Below, in pieces: positions 12,133-22,411 of a DNA stretch of 64,000 nucleotides. A model generated the notes under the pieces. It was not told where the DNA came from and ran no database searches. It saw nothing but the letters and a program-made list of their open reading frames with translations. Each line of letters begins with the position of its first letter. Position 1 is the first letter of the stretch. This DNA comes from Ophiura sarsii. Its lineage: Eukaryota; Echinodermata; Ophiuroidea; Amphilepidida; Ophiuridae. The position numbers and the translations under genes are program-made. The stretch lies in the NCBI GenBank assembly GCA_035610835.1, contig CM069455.1, positions 48,878,868 to 48,942,867 of the forward strand, written 5' to 3'.

Positions 12133-12376
12133 GTATGTTGTATATCAATTTCCAATAATATGGTGTACATTTTCAGGAACTTAAGGGCTATTCATGGTAT
12201 GCCGATGAGGTGCGTTCTGATGACTTCCGCAGAAATAAAAAGGAATAACAAAACTAATGGTTGACTTTGTAGATGCGGTAAATAAAACCTTTCGATCCGT
12301 GCAGTATGAAACATGTACCATCCAGATGGACCATGCATTGCGTCTCTGTACTTGGACTATGCTAGAATTTACGATA

Positions 12377-12800
12377 CTTTAATATATCGTCTTTCAAATG
12401 TCTGTTGATACTAGAGCGCAAATATTAATGATATTTGTAACAAATACAAATCCAAATCCTGATATGTTCAAAAAGAAGTGAACCAATTTTCAAATGTATT
12501 TTTTCTCCGCTAGATTATGTAATATGCTACATTAAAGCCAAATAAAAGTACTCTTCCACCCCGCCTTAAATATAGTCTTTCAAAGGTCTGTGTATACCAA
12601 AGCGTAAATACTAATGATATTCTTAATAAATACAAATATAAATCTTGACATATTGAAAAAGGTTGAACCGATTTTCAGATGTCATTTTCCCGCTGGATGA
12701 TACAATTTGGTTACATAGACGCCAAATTAAAGGTTATTGTATCCAGCATTTTAATTACGCACCTCCGTCTTATATATCGTCTTTCAGATGTCTGTTTGTA
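12377..12800. repeat. ~190-bp tandem repeat running into discoidin exon 3a
   Basis: Three diverged copies carry gtctttca at 12389, 12575 and 12779, followed by (a/g)(a/g)gtctgt and an agagcgcaaa-like or aagcgtaaat segment. The third copy supplies the splice acceptor and first codons of the next discoidin exon. The first two are intronic. Confidence 0.7.
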
Positions 12801-13131
12801 CCAGAGCGCAAACCCACTTGGTATGAAAGATGGAACTATACCAGACAGTCAGATTACAGCTTCAAGTGCATTTGATTCCCTTTTTGCTCCGCGTAACGCG
12901 AGATTAGATAGCCCTGGGATTATTAGTGTTAGCAGCGGGGCATGGTCTGCACTGGTCAACAACGTCGATCAATGGTTGCAGGTGGATTTGGGCGTCTCAA
13001 GATATGTTACGGGGATAATTACGCAAGGCAGAAAGACCCATTACCAATGGGTAACAAGATACAAGGTTCAGTACAGTATTGATGGTGTTACCTGGCAGTA
13101 CGTAAAGGATGAGAATCACGTTGATGATATG
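12788..13131 (+). CDS. Discoidin domain 3, first exon
   Basis: A 344-bp exon, phase 1 in (acceptor gtctttcag) and phase 0 out (donor gtgagaaa). It is 15 bp longer than its two paralogues: the opening is D-V-C-L-Y-Q-S-A-N-P-L-G-M instead of V-C-A-D-P-L-G-M. The remainder is typical (Q-W-L-Q-V-D-L, V-T-R-Y-K-V-Q-Y). The extra codons come from a tandem repeat whose other copies are intronic. Confidence 0.93.
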
Positions 13132-13389
13132 GTGAGAAAACGACCACATTTCTTGCATTTTTTAGTTTTTGTTTGAAGATCTGTTGATTGTTTTGTTATT
13201 AAAAATGTTTGAATTGTTTGCAAATTTGTATATGAACATTAAGCAAATTGTGAAACAACTTTTCTTTATTGCATCCCTGGGGCCACCAGGCCATTGAGAT
13301 TATTAATCCTTTTTACTTGATCTTACGTCAACAATGGGTCGGCTGTAAAACAATATAAAACGAACACGTTCATCTGTATGTTTTCACAG

Positions 13390-13527
13390 GTCTTCACAGG
13401 AAACACGGACAGAGACTCTCACTCTATCAGTCAATTTGCATTTGCAGTCTACGCAACCTATATCAAGATACGACCTACTGAATGGAACAACCATATAAGT
13501 TTGCGATGTGAAATTCTAGGATGTTAA
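13390..13527 (+). CDS. Discoidin domain 3, second exon and stop
   Basis: Acceptor ttttcacag is strong. The exon reads V-F-T-G-N-T-D-R-D-S-H, I-K-I-R-P-T-E-W-N and E-I-L-G-C, then TAA at 13525-13527. In the two paralogous exons this position is CAA or GAA followed by a splice donor, and a donor-like gtagct remains right after the stop. Simplest reading: this is the C-terminus of a secreted protein, since no membrane anchor follows. The alternative is a nonsense change truncating a longer protein. Confidence 0.88.
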   Translation, partial: VFTGNTDRDSHSISQFAFAVYATYIKIRPTEWNNHISLRCEILGC

Positions 13528-14006
13528 GGTAGCTTTGCTAATGATAAGGCCCCGCAAAATTAGCGAGGCAACTTTTTCATTATTCATTATTCATTATTTT
13601 TACGACTTTCATTATTATACAAAATGTGCCGGGATGTCAGACGTATTGTTATACACCGCTGCACCCTATCAAAGAATGAAATTGGATCAATTTAGATATT
13701 TATTAGTTACAGAAAGGCTATTCTGGTCAAAATGAATACTTTGTTCACGACGGACGATTGATCGGACAATTTCATCACACAAAATGCATGAAATTCGGAC
13801 GTTTTTATTGCAAAAATTGTATTTTTTCCCCGAAATTTCAATAATGTGAAATCAAACGCTGGCATGAAAATGAAGCGCGGGCGGGTGACGGGAAACTTTG
13901 CGGGGCCTAAGAAGAGGCTCTGTATACAATAACGTATGCATAAATAATGTTCAATTGATACGCGACCGTAATGTATGTCAAACAATTAATGAAGGACTGA
14001 ATAATT

Positions 14007-14012
14007 AATAAA
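14007..14012 (+). promoter_or_regulatory. Possible polyadenylation signal
   Basis: AATAAA lies 480 bp after the discoidin stop codon, a plausible 3' UTR length. The sequence is AT-rich, so the hexamer could be chance. Confidence 0.3.
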
Positions 14013-14537
14013 TTAATCAATTAATCGCACATTGTTATTACGAACCAATCACAAAGCATGAAACTAAAACATGCAGAGTGCATTTAAAATGTATAATTTC
14101 AATCCACATGCGCACCATAATATCCGCGCACATCGCGATTTGTTCGGAAACACGGCACGTGTTTTTTTTACTGCGGGTGTGATCAAAAGTGTTATCGTGT
14201 TTGTATTTTGTTAAAATTGAATGACTGAAGTTGTACATTTTGTTGAATATTGTTGTGCTTGAAAAACATATAAGCGCTTGTAAACGTATGGTTGTAAGTT
14301 GGAAATGCTATCCAAAGTTATGTTGAAAAAATCCGTGTGTGTGTGCGCCCACGTGTCGACAGTTTCGACGTCACACTGTCCTCAAATGTATCCCTGTGGG
14401 AATGAGAAAACATCTACCGTGAAAAACCCCCAAGTAGACCAGGCTGTACTGAGGAAGTCAGACGACACCATCAAATGTGAGTGCACAAAAACAGATTTGT
14501 TCAACATTGACAAGTGATCTATAACGTTATAACTTAA

Positions 14538-14729
14538 CACTTTCCACGCGGCAGGCGTCTGCAGACGACATTCCAAAATTGCACAAAATATTTAAAAAAT
14601 GTCAATATTATTGAATGCCATTACCATGTTTGGTTTTGGATCAGTTATTCTTGAAAAAGACTTTAAAAGTTAGGAAAGGTTTCTGAAAAATCTGATTTGA
14701 AATGGTAAGACCAATGGCCGCTCGGTGTC
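14538..14729 (+). mobile_element. piggyBac-like MITE, copy A (degenerate right end)
   Basis: The left end is TTAA followed by cactttccacgcggc and the subterminal palindrome gtctgcagac. The interior matches copy B at 18533. The right end (ggccgctcggtg) has decayed and lost its TTAA. Confidence 0.75.
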
Positions 14730-14750
14730 CTATTCAAATCGCATTGTGTT

Positions 14751-14791
14751 AGGGTCCATATCCAAACTCTGAGAGTTTGGATATGGACCCT
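14751..14791. repeat. Perfect 20-bp-arm palindrome
   Basis: agggtccatatccaaactct at 14751-14770 is followed by one base and its exact reverse complement at 14772-14791. It lies just beyond the degenerate right end of MITE copy A. No open frame crosses it meaningfully. Confidence 0.97.
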
Positions 14792-14799
14792 TAGAAAGT

Positions 14800-15900
14800 A
14801 ACGTTACTTCAAAAGCACCGATTTTCAAGAATCCAAATGTTCGAAACAATAAATGAATGATCGTTTTTCATATTTAAACCCTCGCTCATAATTGCTTTGG
14901 TACGTGAGAGTATGTTCATTATATTCAACTTGGCTGTTTCTAGACGTTTCGTGCAACAGAGCTCAAATGTGGATTAGATCTACATTCGTTAGTAGATGGT
15001 AGTTATTTTTACGAAAGGTATATATAAAGCCAAGTAAAATAATAAACTCGTTTCTCGTCCCCACCCTCAACATTTTTGGAGATCTTAAAGATAGTGTTGT
15101 ATTTTTTTCTGATTTCCTCGCTAACTCTGTTTAATTCATTGCTGTTTTTAAAAAGATGATACAAAGTGCTTTATAGATATCATTTTGTAAACACATTCCA
15201 CACAATACCAGACTAGTGGTATATAGCAATGAGTTTTATAATATTACGACACTAGATTCAAAAGTGGGAAATTATCACATATATGACTAATAAATGTATG
15301 AAAAATAACAATCATGACAATATAGGGCTCCTTCACCGATTTTGTAAAAAAAAGGCCGGACGAGAAACACCTTATTGTGTTACTTGGCCTAAATAATTTT
15401 GTTTTTTCTGGGAAGTTTATTAATGAATACTGAATAATAAGTATTACTGATATTCATTTATTACTTACTATCCACAGATGATCGTGAAGTGCATTCAGGT
15501 CGCCGAAGGGACACCTTCCAACCAAACGGCTATATACCCATTCTCGCTAAGCATCTCCGAAATGACCCTAAACATCGTAAGACAAAACCATATACACCTA
15601 ACGGCGTCATCCAAGACTGAAACAAAAGGAATGGGGTGTGGATTTCACTGCGTTCGTTAGTGACAACTAAATCAAGCCATATATCACATGTTTTCTCTTT
15701 TCTCCATTTGATCCCAGTCATAAATTACTCTTAACGTCGATGTCCTAGTTGCAAATCCATTTATCAACACTATTAAAGGCATATTATGTGATCTTTTTCA
15801 TGATCAGAAATGTAAATCTCCAAGAAAATCTACTTTTTAACAAAAATCATGAATAGAGGGCGCCCATTGGAAAATATCACATAATATGCCTCTAACGTTA
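14800..15900. other. Intergenic stretch without recognised feature
   Basis: AT-rich sequence with no domain-bearing frame and no convincing splice-flanked exon. A 60-residue plus-strand frame at 15478-15660 has no recognisable motif. Confidence 0.5.
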
Positions 15901-15902
15901 TT

Positions 15903-17110
15903 AGAATGTACCAAAATGTAGAATACGTGTATCTCCATATCACGACGTTATGTGCAGATATGTTGAAATATTGACCCTTGGCGGTTTTTCTTGGATGACG
16001 CGGACACGTGACGTAGCCATCTCGAGTGACCTCGGTCCCCTTTTGGAGGGTGCACACGGGTCAGCCGCTGTGAATATGATTTGGTATCATGGTGACCAGA
16101 GTAAACACGAAATTATTGATGAAAATCAAGTACGCCAAGGCTAAGAAACAGCCAAACCTGTTTTACGGGCCCGACAGACTCATAATTATTTCGATTTTCA
16201 CCGACCGACCGAGACGCAACGTAACTGTCGCCTAACTGTCATTCAAGCAAATTGTTAAATTAGATAATTAAATTTGAAAACCTAAAGACATGATAACGTT
16301 TCCGCTTGATTTTTCCTTTGAGATAAATGCTATCAAAGTTTTTTAAATATTTGAGAGAATTACCAGAAAGTGTTATTGCATTTAAACTCGTGTGTAAACT
16401 ATTATTGGCAACTTTAAGTTTCATCACATTTCGAACAAAAAAAGTATTAATTAATGTATGTATCTCACTACATGTTTCTAAAAATAATCCGTAGAGTTGT
16501 AGGATTTTAAGCATATAAAAAAGTTAATAAGTCTTGTAAGGCCAGCAAAAGTTAATACTTTGCGCTGCTTGCTTTTAAAATGATATTTAGCGCGTAGTGC
16601 GTTACGCGGCAGCGATGTGGTGTTTTTTTAATTTTTAAACTAGTTGTGAAATTTGGAGTCAGCGAAGTATCGCAAAACTATTGATTATATTTTGATTTTT
16701 ATGACACATATTTGTATTTCTTAATAACTACAACGCAAGTTTAATAATTGAAAAAAATCACAACTTATGTAAAAATAAATCGCATAGGACATAGCTCATT
16801 TTGGTAAAAAAATAAAACAGCACCAGCACATAGCTCTTTAGCCAAAATGTGCTGGGATAAAGTTGGTTCTTTTGTTAGTCTGAGAGCCTCAATTATTGAA
16901 ATGTACTCAAAATATATAATTACGTAGGCTATTTCCGAACAATTATCTCACATTATAATTAGATAAAGATTACAACTTCATTTTACGGAATGAAACTCTA
17001 TGTATATTATGTATATGGGTATTTAGAAGGTGGTTTGCCTTTTGGAATCATTAAACAAGTAGTCAAGTTTGAATAGATTCGATTCGTTAAAGGGTCTAAG
17101 TCCTTTTATT
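15903..17110 (+). repeat. Segmental duplication, copy 1
   Basis: Shares long collinear blocks with 17518-18520: gtaccaaaatgtagaatac, then gatgacgcggacacg, tgaatatgatttggtatca, accagaaagtgttattgca, aaaataatccgt and attacgtaggctatt. A ~300-bp block near 16550-16860, including a repeated gcgcgtagtgcgttacgcg-like segment, is absent from the other copy. Confidence 0.8.
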
Positions 17111-17124
17111 CTCATATGTATATG

Positions 17125-17362
17125 AAGACGTGAGCGCAAGAAGTTCGTACATGTAAGTCCATATTTGACATCTTGAGATACAGGCATTTAAAGTTTACAA
17201 AATATTGTAGGAATCAACATAAAAGTTCAATTTAGCCGTTACTTGGTGAGTATAGGTTATTTCTCTAGGATTTATATTCTATACACAATTAGTACTTATA
17301 TTATTGTTTATTGATCAATATTAATTAAATTATTGATTTTCAACTTACGCGCTGCTTGCGCT
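17125..17362. mobile_element. Candidate MITE, diverged copy
   Basis: The ends are inverted around acgtgagcgcaag / cttgcgctcacgt. Internal sequence (agtccatatttg, tgagatacaggcatttaaag) matches the copy at 29622-29855. No target duplication was identified. Confidence 0.55.
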
Positions 17363-17517
17363 CACGTTGGCACCATAGGAATTGTACAGAGTTTTCTATA
17401 TTACCAATTTATAACCAATCTTGCATAAAAGGATTCAAGCCTTGAACAAGTAATACTAACATTTATTTAAATTACATTTCTAGCAATTATAGTGTAATTC
17501 AGTGAAATTTTGCCGTC

Positions 17518-18520
17518 AGTAGAATGTACCAAAATGTAGAATACATGTATGTAAATATCGCGACATTGTGTTGAAATATTGACCCTTGGCGTTTTCCTTG
17601 GATGACGCGGACACGTAGCCATCTCGGGTGACTCCCCCCCCCCCCCCCCCCCCCCCCGGCCCCCTTGTGGCGGGTGCACACCGGGTGGCCGCTGTGAATA
17701 TGATTTGGTATCACGTTGACCAGTTTAAACAAGTTCTTGATGAAAATCAAGTACGCCAAGAAACAACCAAACCTGTTCCACGGGCCCGACCGACCCATAA
17801 TTATTTCGAGTTTACCGACCGACCAAGACGCAACGTAATTGTCACCTAACTGACATCCAAACAATATCTCGTGAGAAGCGGTGTTTTGAAGGAACCACGC
17901 AAACAATCTTCGAAGGATATATGCCAACATCGCGAACACGTGACTCAGAATAAACAATGACGAGCAAATTGATAGACTGAGATTCGATTTTTTTTTCAAG
18001 ACCTGGGCGTAACAAATGATAACATTTCCGTTTGATTTAACCTTTGACCTGGGTTATAGATCGGTTGCGCATTTTAAGATAAATGCTATCTAAGTTTTTA
18101 AAATATTTGAGAAAATGACCAGAAAGTGTTATTGCATTGAAACTTGCATGTACATTATTATCATATTATTGACAACTTTAGGTTTCATTAATTTTCGTAT
18201 AAAATAATAATTAATTAATGTATATATCTCATACACGTCTCTAAAAATAATCCGTTGAGTTGTAGAAGTTTAAGCATTATGAGTAAGTTTATACGTCTTG
18301 TAAGCCTCAATTAAAATGTACTTTTCTTAAGATATTATAATTACGTAGGCTATTGCCGAAAAATTATCTCACATTAGATTAAGATTACCACTTCATGTTA
18401 CATAATGAAATTCTATGTATTTGTAGATTTGCCTTTCAGAATCATTTTAAACACGTAGTTAAGTTTAAATAGACTCGTAATTAAAGGGTCTATGTCCTTT
18501 TGCTCATAATGTATATAATA
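17518..18520 (+). repeat. Segmental duplication, copy 2
   Basis: Partner of 15903-17110 in the same orientation. It carries a long C homopolymer near 17632-17657 and a private ~140-bp segment near 17860-18000. Its end abuts piggyBac-like MITE copy B. Confidence 0.8.
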
Positions 18521-18532
18521 TACAAATTTTAA

Positions 18533-18771
18533 CACTTTCCACGCGGCAGGCGTCTGCAGACGACATTCAAAAAGTTCACAAAATGTTTAAAAAATGTCAA
18601 CATTATTTAAATTCATTACCATTTTTAGAAACACCATGTGAAATGCATTGAAGTAAGTACAAACATGTATAGTATTGGTTCAGTAATTCTTGAGATAGTC
18701 TCTGAATGTTTGGAAAGGTTTTTGAAAAATCTGTTTTGTATTTGGTAAAACTGATAGCCGCGTGGAAAGTG
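18533..18771 (+). mobile_element. piggyBac-like MITE, copy B (intact ends)
   Basis: A 239-bp element flanked on both sides by TTAA (18529-18532 and 18772-18775). Ends are perfect 15-bp inverted repeats, cactttccacgcggc and gccgcgtggaaagtg. No coding capacity. TTAA target duplication and a CAC-starting terminus fit a non-autonomous piggyBac derivative. Confidence 0.85.
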
Positions 18772-19051
18772 TTAAGTTTCCGGCATCGTTTAGGTTGTCG
18801 AGTTAACAGAAGAATAGTGCTCTCAAAAGACAGGGCCTAAGGCTAAGTATCCATACCGCGTAACAACGCCTTGCACTCCGTGCAATATTTAATATCAATT
18901 TTTGGTTTTGTGTGGGGCTTAATGTAAAGCAACACATTTCCAGTAAACCCATCATTGAATCCAACTATTGTTCAGGTTAATTACTGATTTGATATTTATT
19001 GTGATAAGTGCTTGTTCAAGTATTTACTGGACTGAAATAGACAAGTGTTAA

Positions 19052-19246
19052 CACTTTCCACGCGACTATTAGTTTTACCATATGCAAAAAAGATTTTACA
19101 GAAAATCTTTCCCAAAATTATACTTATTTGAATGCATTTCTCATGGTGGTTCTAAATATGGTGATGAAATGTAATAATGTTTACATTTTAGAAATATTTG
19201 TGACATTTTGGAATTTCGTCTGCAGACGACTGCTATGTTGAAAATG
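19052..19246 (-). mobile_element. piggyBac-like MITE, copy C (inverted, diverged)
   Basis: A 195-bp element between TTAA at 19048-19051 and 19247-19250. It starts cactttccacgcg and has the subterminal gtctgcagac at its other end, so it is inverted relative to copy B. Confidence 0.8.
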
Positions 19247-19527
19247 TTAAGATAATATCATAATATTGATTGATGAATACTATAAAGTAAGATTTGAATT
19301 TATACTATCGGGTTTAACAGAACACTGTAGATAGTTGTGCGTGGGGTTGACTATAAGATCAGCCAATGTGTTATGTAATGCTCTAATTGAACTACGTGCA
19401 ACATGTTGTCATCCGATATATGAACCTCGCCTACGTGAGAGGCCAAAGTGATATCCAATACTGGTTCTCGAGTGTGAATATCGTTTGAAGTTGCATTCAA
19501 TTTTAAACATGTTAAAAGCATGCTTGA

Positions 19528-19776
19528 CACTTTCCTCGCGGCTATTGGTTTTAACATTTACATTATACAAAACTGATCTTTCAGAAACCTTTCCCAAATT
19601 TCAGAGTCTTACCTCAAGAATTATTAAAACCAATACTAGGCATGTTTGTACTTATTTTAATGCATTTCTCATGGTGATTCCAAATATGGTAATGGCATTC
19701 AATAATTTTGACATTTTTGAAATTAATTGTTGCATGTTGGAACTGTCGTCTACAGACGCCTGCCGAGTGAAAAGTG
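19528..19776 (-). mobile_element. piggyBac-like MITE, copy D (inverted)
   Basis: A 249-bp element starting cactttcctcgcggc and ending gaaaagtg next to TTAA (19777-19780). The left target has become TTGA. Same orientation as copy C. A 148-residue plus-strand frame across it is not a gene. Confidence 0.78.
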
Positions 19777-19780
19777 TTAA

Positions 19781-20487
19781 CCATCATAAAATATTGTTGC
19801 AACCCCTACATTTGTTATATATGTTTTGCTACTGTGTAGCTACTTGCATTCTCGTTCCACACATTCACTCACAATCCATTAACGATACATCGATAATTAA
19901 AACCCCCGCAAAAGTATTTAGGTCTGCATAGAAATATATTTTATTGTTGGACTTTAAAATTTAAAAAAAGATACACATGGTAATATTCAAATAGGCACAC
20001 TATCAAATAATCATAATGTTTGTATGGGCGTAATTAGTATTTGGTTTATCATTACATACACTATTTGTGTGACTGAAAAAAACTATTGTAATATATACTA
20101 ACTTTATTCTAATTTGTTCAGTTGAAAATACAATGATAGTAACTATTTTGTTACAGACGCATAACGTTGAATAAATGTCAAACCTTTTACTAGATTAGGT
20201 ACACCCAGGTAGAGTTGGTGTAATAAAGTTATATATTAATTGAGTAATTAAAATGAATTTGAGTCAAATTTGGCTCGGTTATTTCACATTAATGTCAAAT
20301 TACTCGTTGGGATACACCGATTACGAGCACAGCAGTTTTATTACAAATACGAAGGTCGAGCAGTTCGAAAGAGGTTAGACTACTCTGTAGTCCAAATTTG
20401 TTTTTTCTTGTTTTCCTTATTTTTCCTCTCTCTCCCAATTTTTCTGACTATTTATAAAAAAATAATCGAATCAAGCCCAGAGAGAAT
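19781..20487. other. Intergenic stretch without recognised feature
   Basis: AT-rich with homopolymer runs. No frame has a recognisable domain and no clear repeat is visible. Confidence 0.5.
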
Positions 20488-20806
20488 GCTTGCACGACCA
20501 GGTTGCCATTAGTCGGGGTTTGCGACCATTAGTATGTCGCGACTGCGACTATGTACCTCACAACAGTCGAATAGTAAAGTGTACTTTCGGAAGTCCTAAA
20601 CATGCACAGTGAAGGAAAAAAACCTGCTCGCAAGTAATTATTACTAAAATGTAACCAAGCAAAGACGTTAGTGAAATGCCTTGTATAAGTTATCTGCTAT
20701 TTATCTGTATTTATCTTATTTACCTCCAATGGTCGTCGGACGGTGACTAGTCGCGACCATTTAGTGGCGACTATTCGACCAGGAAAAAACCTCTTGTCGT
20801 GCAAGC
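20488..20806. mobile_element. Candidate MITE with gcttgcacgac ends
   Basis: A 319-bp segment bounded by gcttgcacgac and gtcgtgcaagc. Subterminal inverted similarity is visible in the accag/ggtcg-type and gtcgcgact/agtcgcgac segments. No clear target duplication, so the superfamily is unassigned. Confidence 0.6.
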
Positions 20807-20912
20807 CTATCAGAGAGAGGAATCAAAATGCCACTACACACACTTATACATCAGTCCTAAATGCATTGCCTAGTATCTAAAGTGAGGGCTCCCTACTTGT
20901 CACCGTTAGCAT

Positions 20913-21191
20913 CAGATGACGATGGTCACGCGATTTCATCGTTCCAATATGGCAACGGGAGTGCGCCATTTTGAAATATTTTTAACAGTCATCGACCGGT
21001 TAATGATGAAAATAATTTAAAAAATAGCATTTACAATGGAGTTGGTTAGCCAACTCCAACGGTTTTGATTGGACAAATATTTCTAATTATGATGAATTTT
21101 TCAAAAGGATAAGATTAACATTCGCGATTACTCCAATACGTTATTCCAATACGAATTCAAAATTTAGGATTCGCGTGACCATCGTCGTCTG
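20913..21191 (+). mobile_element. hAT-like MITE with 8-bp target duplication
   Basis: A 279-bp element flanked by gttagcat at 20905-20912 and 21192-21199. Termini are ~21-bp inverted repeats, cagatgacgatggtcacgcg and cgcgtgaccatcgtcgtctg, with about one mismatch. An 8-bp duplication and CAG-starting ends are typical of hAT elements. It carries a ~60-bp segment (with gagttggttagccaactcc) absent from the copy near 1678. Confidence 0.85.
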
Positions 21192-21203
21192 GTTAGCATC
21201 ATA

Positions 21204-21260
21204 CGAGGGGCATTTAATAAATTCCTGCAACCATTGAAAATCTCTGAACCGTGACATGTG
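21204..21260 (+). mobile_element. Solo mariner-like terminus
   Basis: TA followed by cgaggggcatttaataaatt resembles the ends of the mariner-like elements at 25949 and 28222. No inverted partner was found within the next several kilobases. It directly abuts the hAT-like MITE. Probably a truncated copy. Confidence 0.5.
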
Positions 21261-21994
21261 TCAATAAAATAAACTTATGATACTTAAACTGTAAGTCTTC
21301 TTTCTCACGGCAAATTTCAAACATGTGGGTCATAGTTATCAGTTTTTCAGTACTATAAACATCACGGTCTCTGGGCACTGAAAATTGACAAGAATCAGCA
21401 TTATAAATCAAGCGCCAATATTAACACTGTTAACGCACGCCATAAACTTGTCTTTCAAATTTCCCGCCATTGTAACATTTAATTCCCTAACCAATGCCCC
21501 GAGATCACGTTATTCACAGTGCTAAAATGCTATGAACGCGCTATCCCCGCGCTTAGATCGGTTGAGAGAAAGGGCATGAACCCTTAAAGCTTTGGCTATC
21601 CTAGCCTTTTCAACTAATTTATTTATAAATAATATGTAATAAAGTGAAGAAAAAAAGGAGTGGAGAATTTGAGATACTAACAACGTTTCGACTAGATATA
21701 CTAGTCTCTATCAAGTAATAGAAATAGAACTAGCCCAGTACAAAGCCCAACCAAATTATCAAGTCGCTTTAATCCGTTTAAATTTACGGTAAAAAGTGCT
21801 CTATTCTATAGATTCTAAGAACTATCAGTAATATTATTTAGACTCGATTTACGTATGATGTCAACATTGACCAATCAATGACTGCGAAATATAAGTTATG
21901 ACATGCGCATAATGACACAAAATATTACCAACATTCGATATCCATCCGCGTGTACGCTACGATTGGCATCAGGTGTGTCTAACTTGCTTAATTA

Positions 21995-22282
21995 ATGGAT
22001 ACGACCAACGATAATGGAGCCGGTCGTCCTCATCTTCTGTCTTATAGATGCAACTTACACAAACAGAATTTAGCACGGAATTTCATAGCTCTATATTTGT
22101 TTAGATACATTTTGACCATGTGGGTCATTGCTCACGTGTTGTCCTTTTTTATAAGAAAACGATTTATATATCTAATACGCAGTAGTGGAAATACCCTCAT
22201 GACCTTCCACCCGGGGTTGACGATCATGTGTGTCGCAGCTCTATTAATAATATTGTATATACTGATCATAGCAGTAGTATAG
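21995..22282 (+). CDS. Possible small membrane protein ORF, unrecognised
   Basis: An intact 95-codon frame starting ATG and ending TAG. The first ~25 residues are polar. Residues ~35-55 and ~72-95 are strongly hydrophobic, separated by a basic loop (F-I-R-K-R-F), and the frame ends in an Ile/Leu/Val-rich helix. AATAAA-like sequence follows within 30 bp. No family recognised and codon support is weak. It could be chance or a remnant of a mobile element. Confidence 0.2.
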   Translation: MDTTNDNGAGRPHLLSYRCNLHKQNLARNFIALYLFRYILTMWVIAHVLSFFIRKRFIYLIRSSGNTLMTFHPGLTIMCVAALLIILYILIIAVV

Positions 22283-22332
22283 CTTTATTCCGTAATAATA
22301 AAACCGATTAAAACCATGTCTTGGCCAGTTCA

Positions 22333-22411
22333 CCCCTCGCTAGTCTAGTGGTTGACTAGCTTATATGCTTTACAATGCAGAGGCCCATGGTTCGATTCCC
22401 GCTAGGACCAC
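22333..22411 (+). pseudogene. tRNA-like sequence, probable pseudogene or SINE head
   Basis: tagtctagtggttga fits a Pol III A box and ggttcgattcc a perfect B box at tRNA spacing. A T-run (terminator-like) follows at 22412. The acceptor stem does not pair and the T stem is poor, so a functional tRNA is unlikely. The D-arm region forms gctagtc / gactagc. Confidence 0.45.

Noticed and set aside
19485..19931. 148-residue plus-strand frame
   Set aside because: Spans piggyBac-like MITE copy D and flanking AT-rich DNA; no domain.
20270..20512. 80-residue plus-strand frame with a hydrophobic F/L-rich stretch
   Set aside because: Hydrophobicity comes from a T/C-rich run, and the frame runs into the candidate MITE at 20488.
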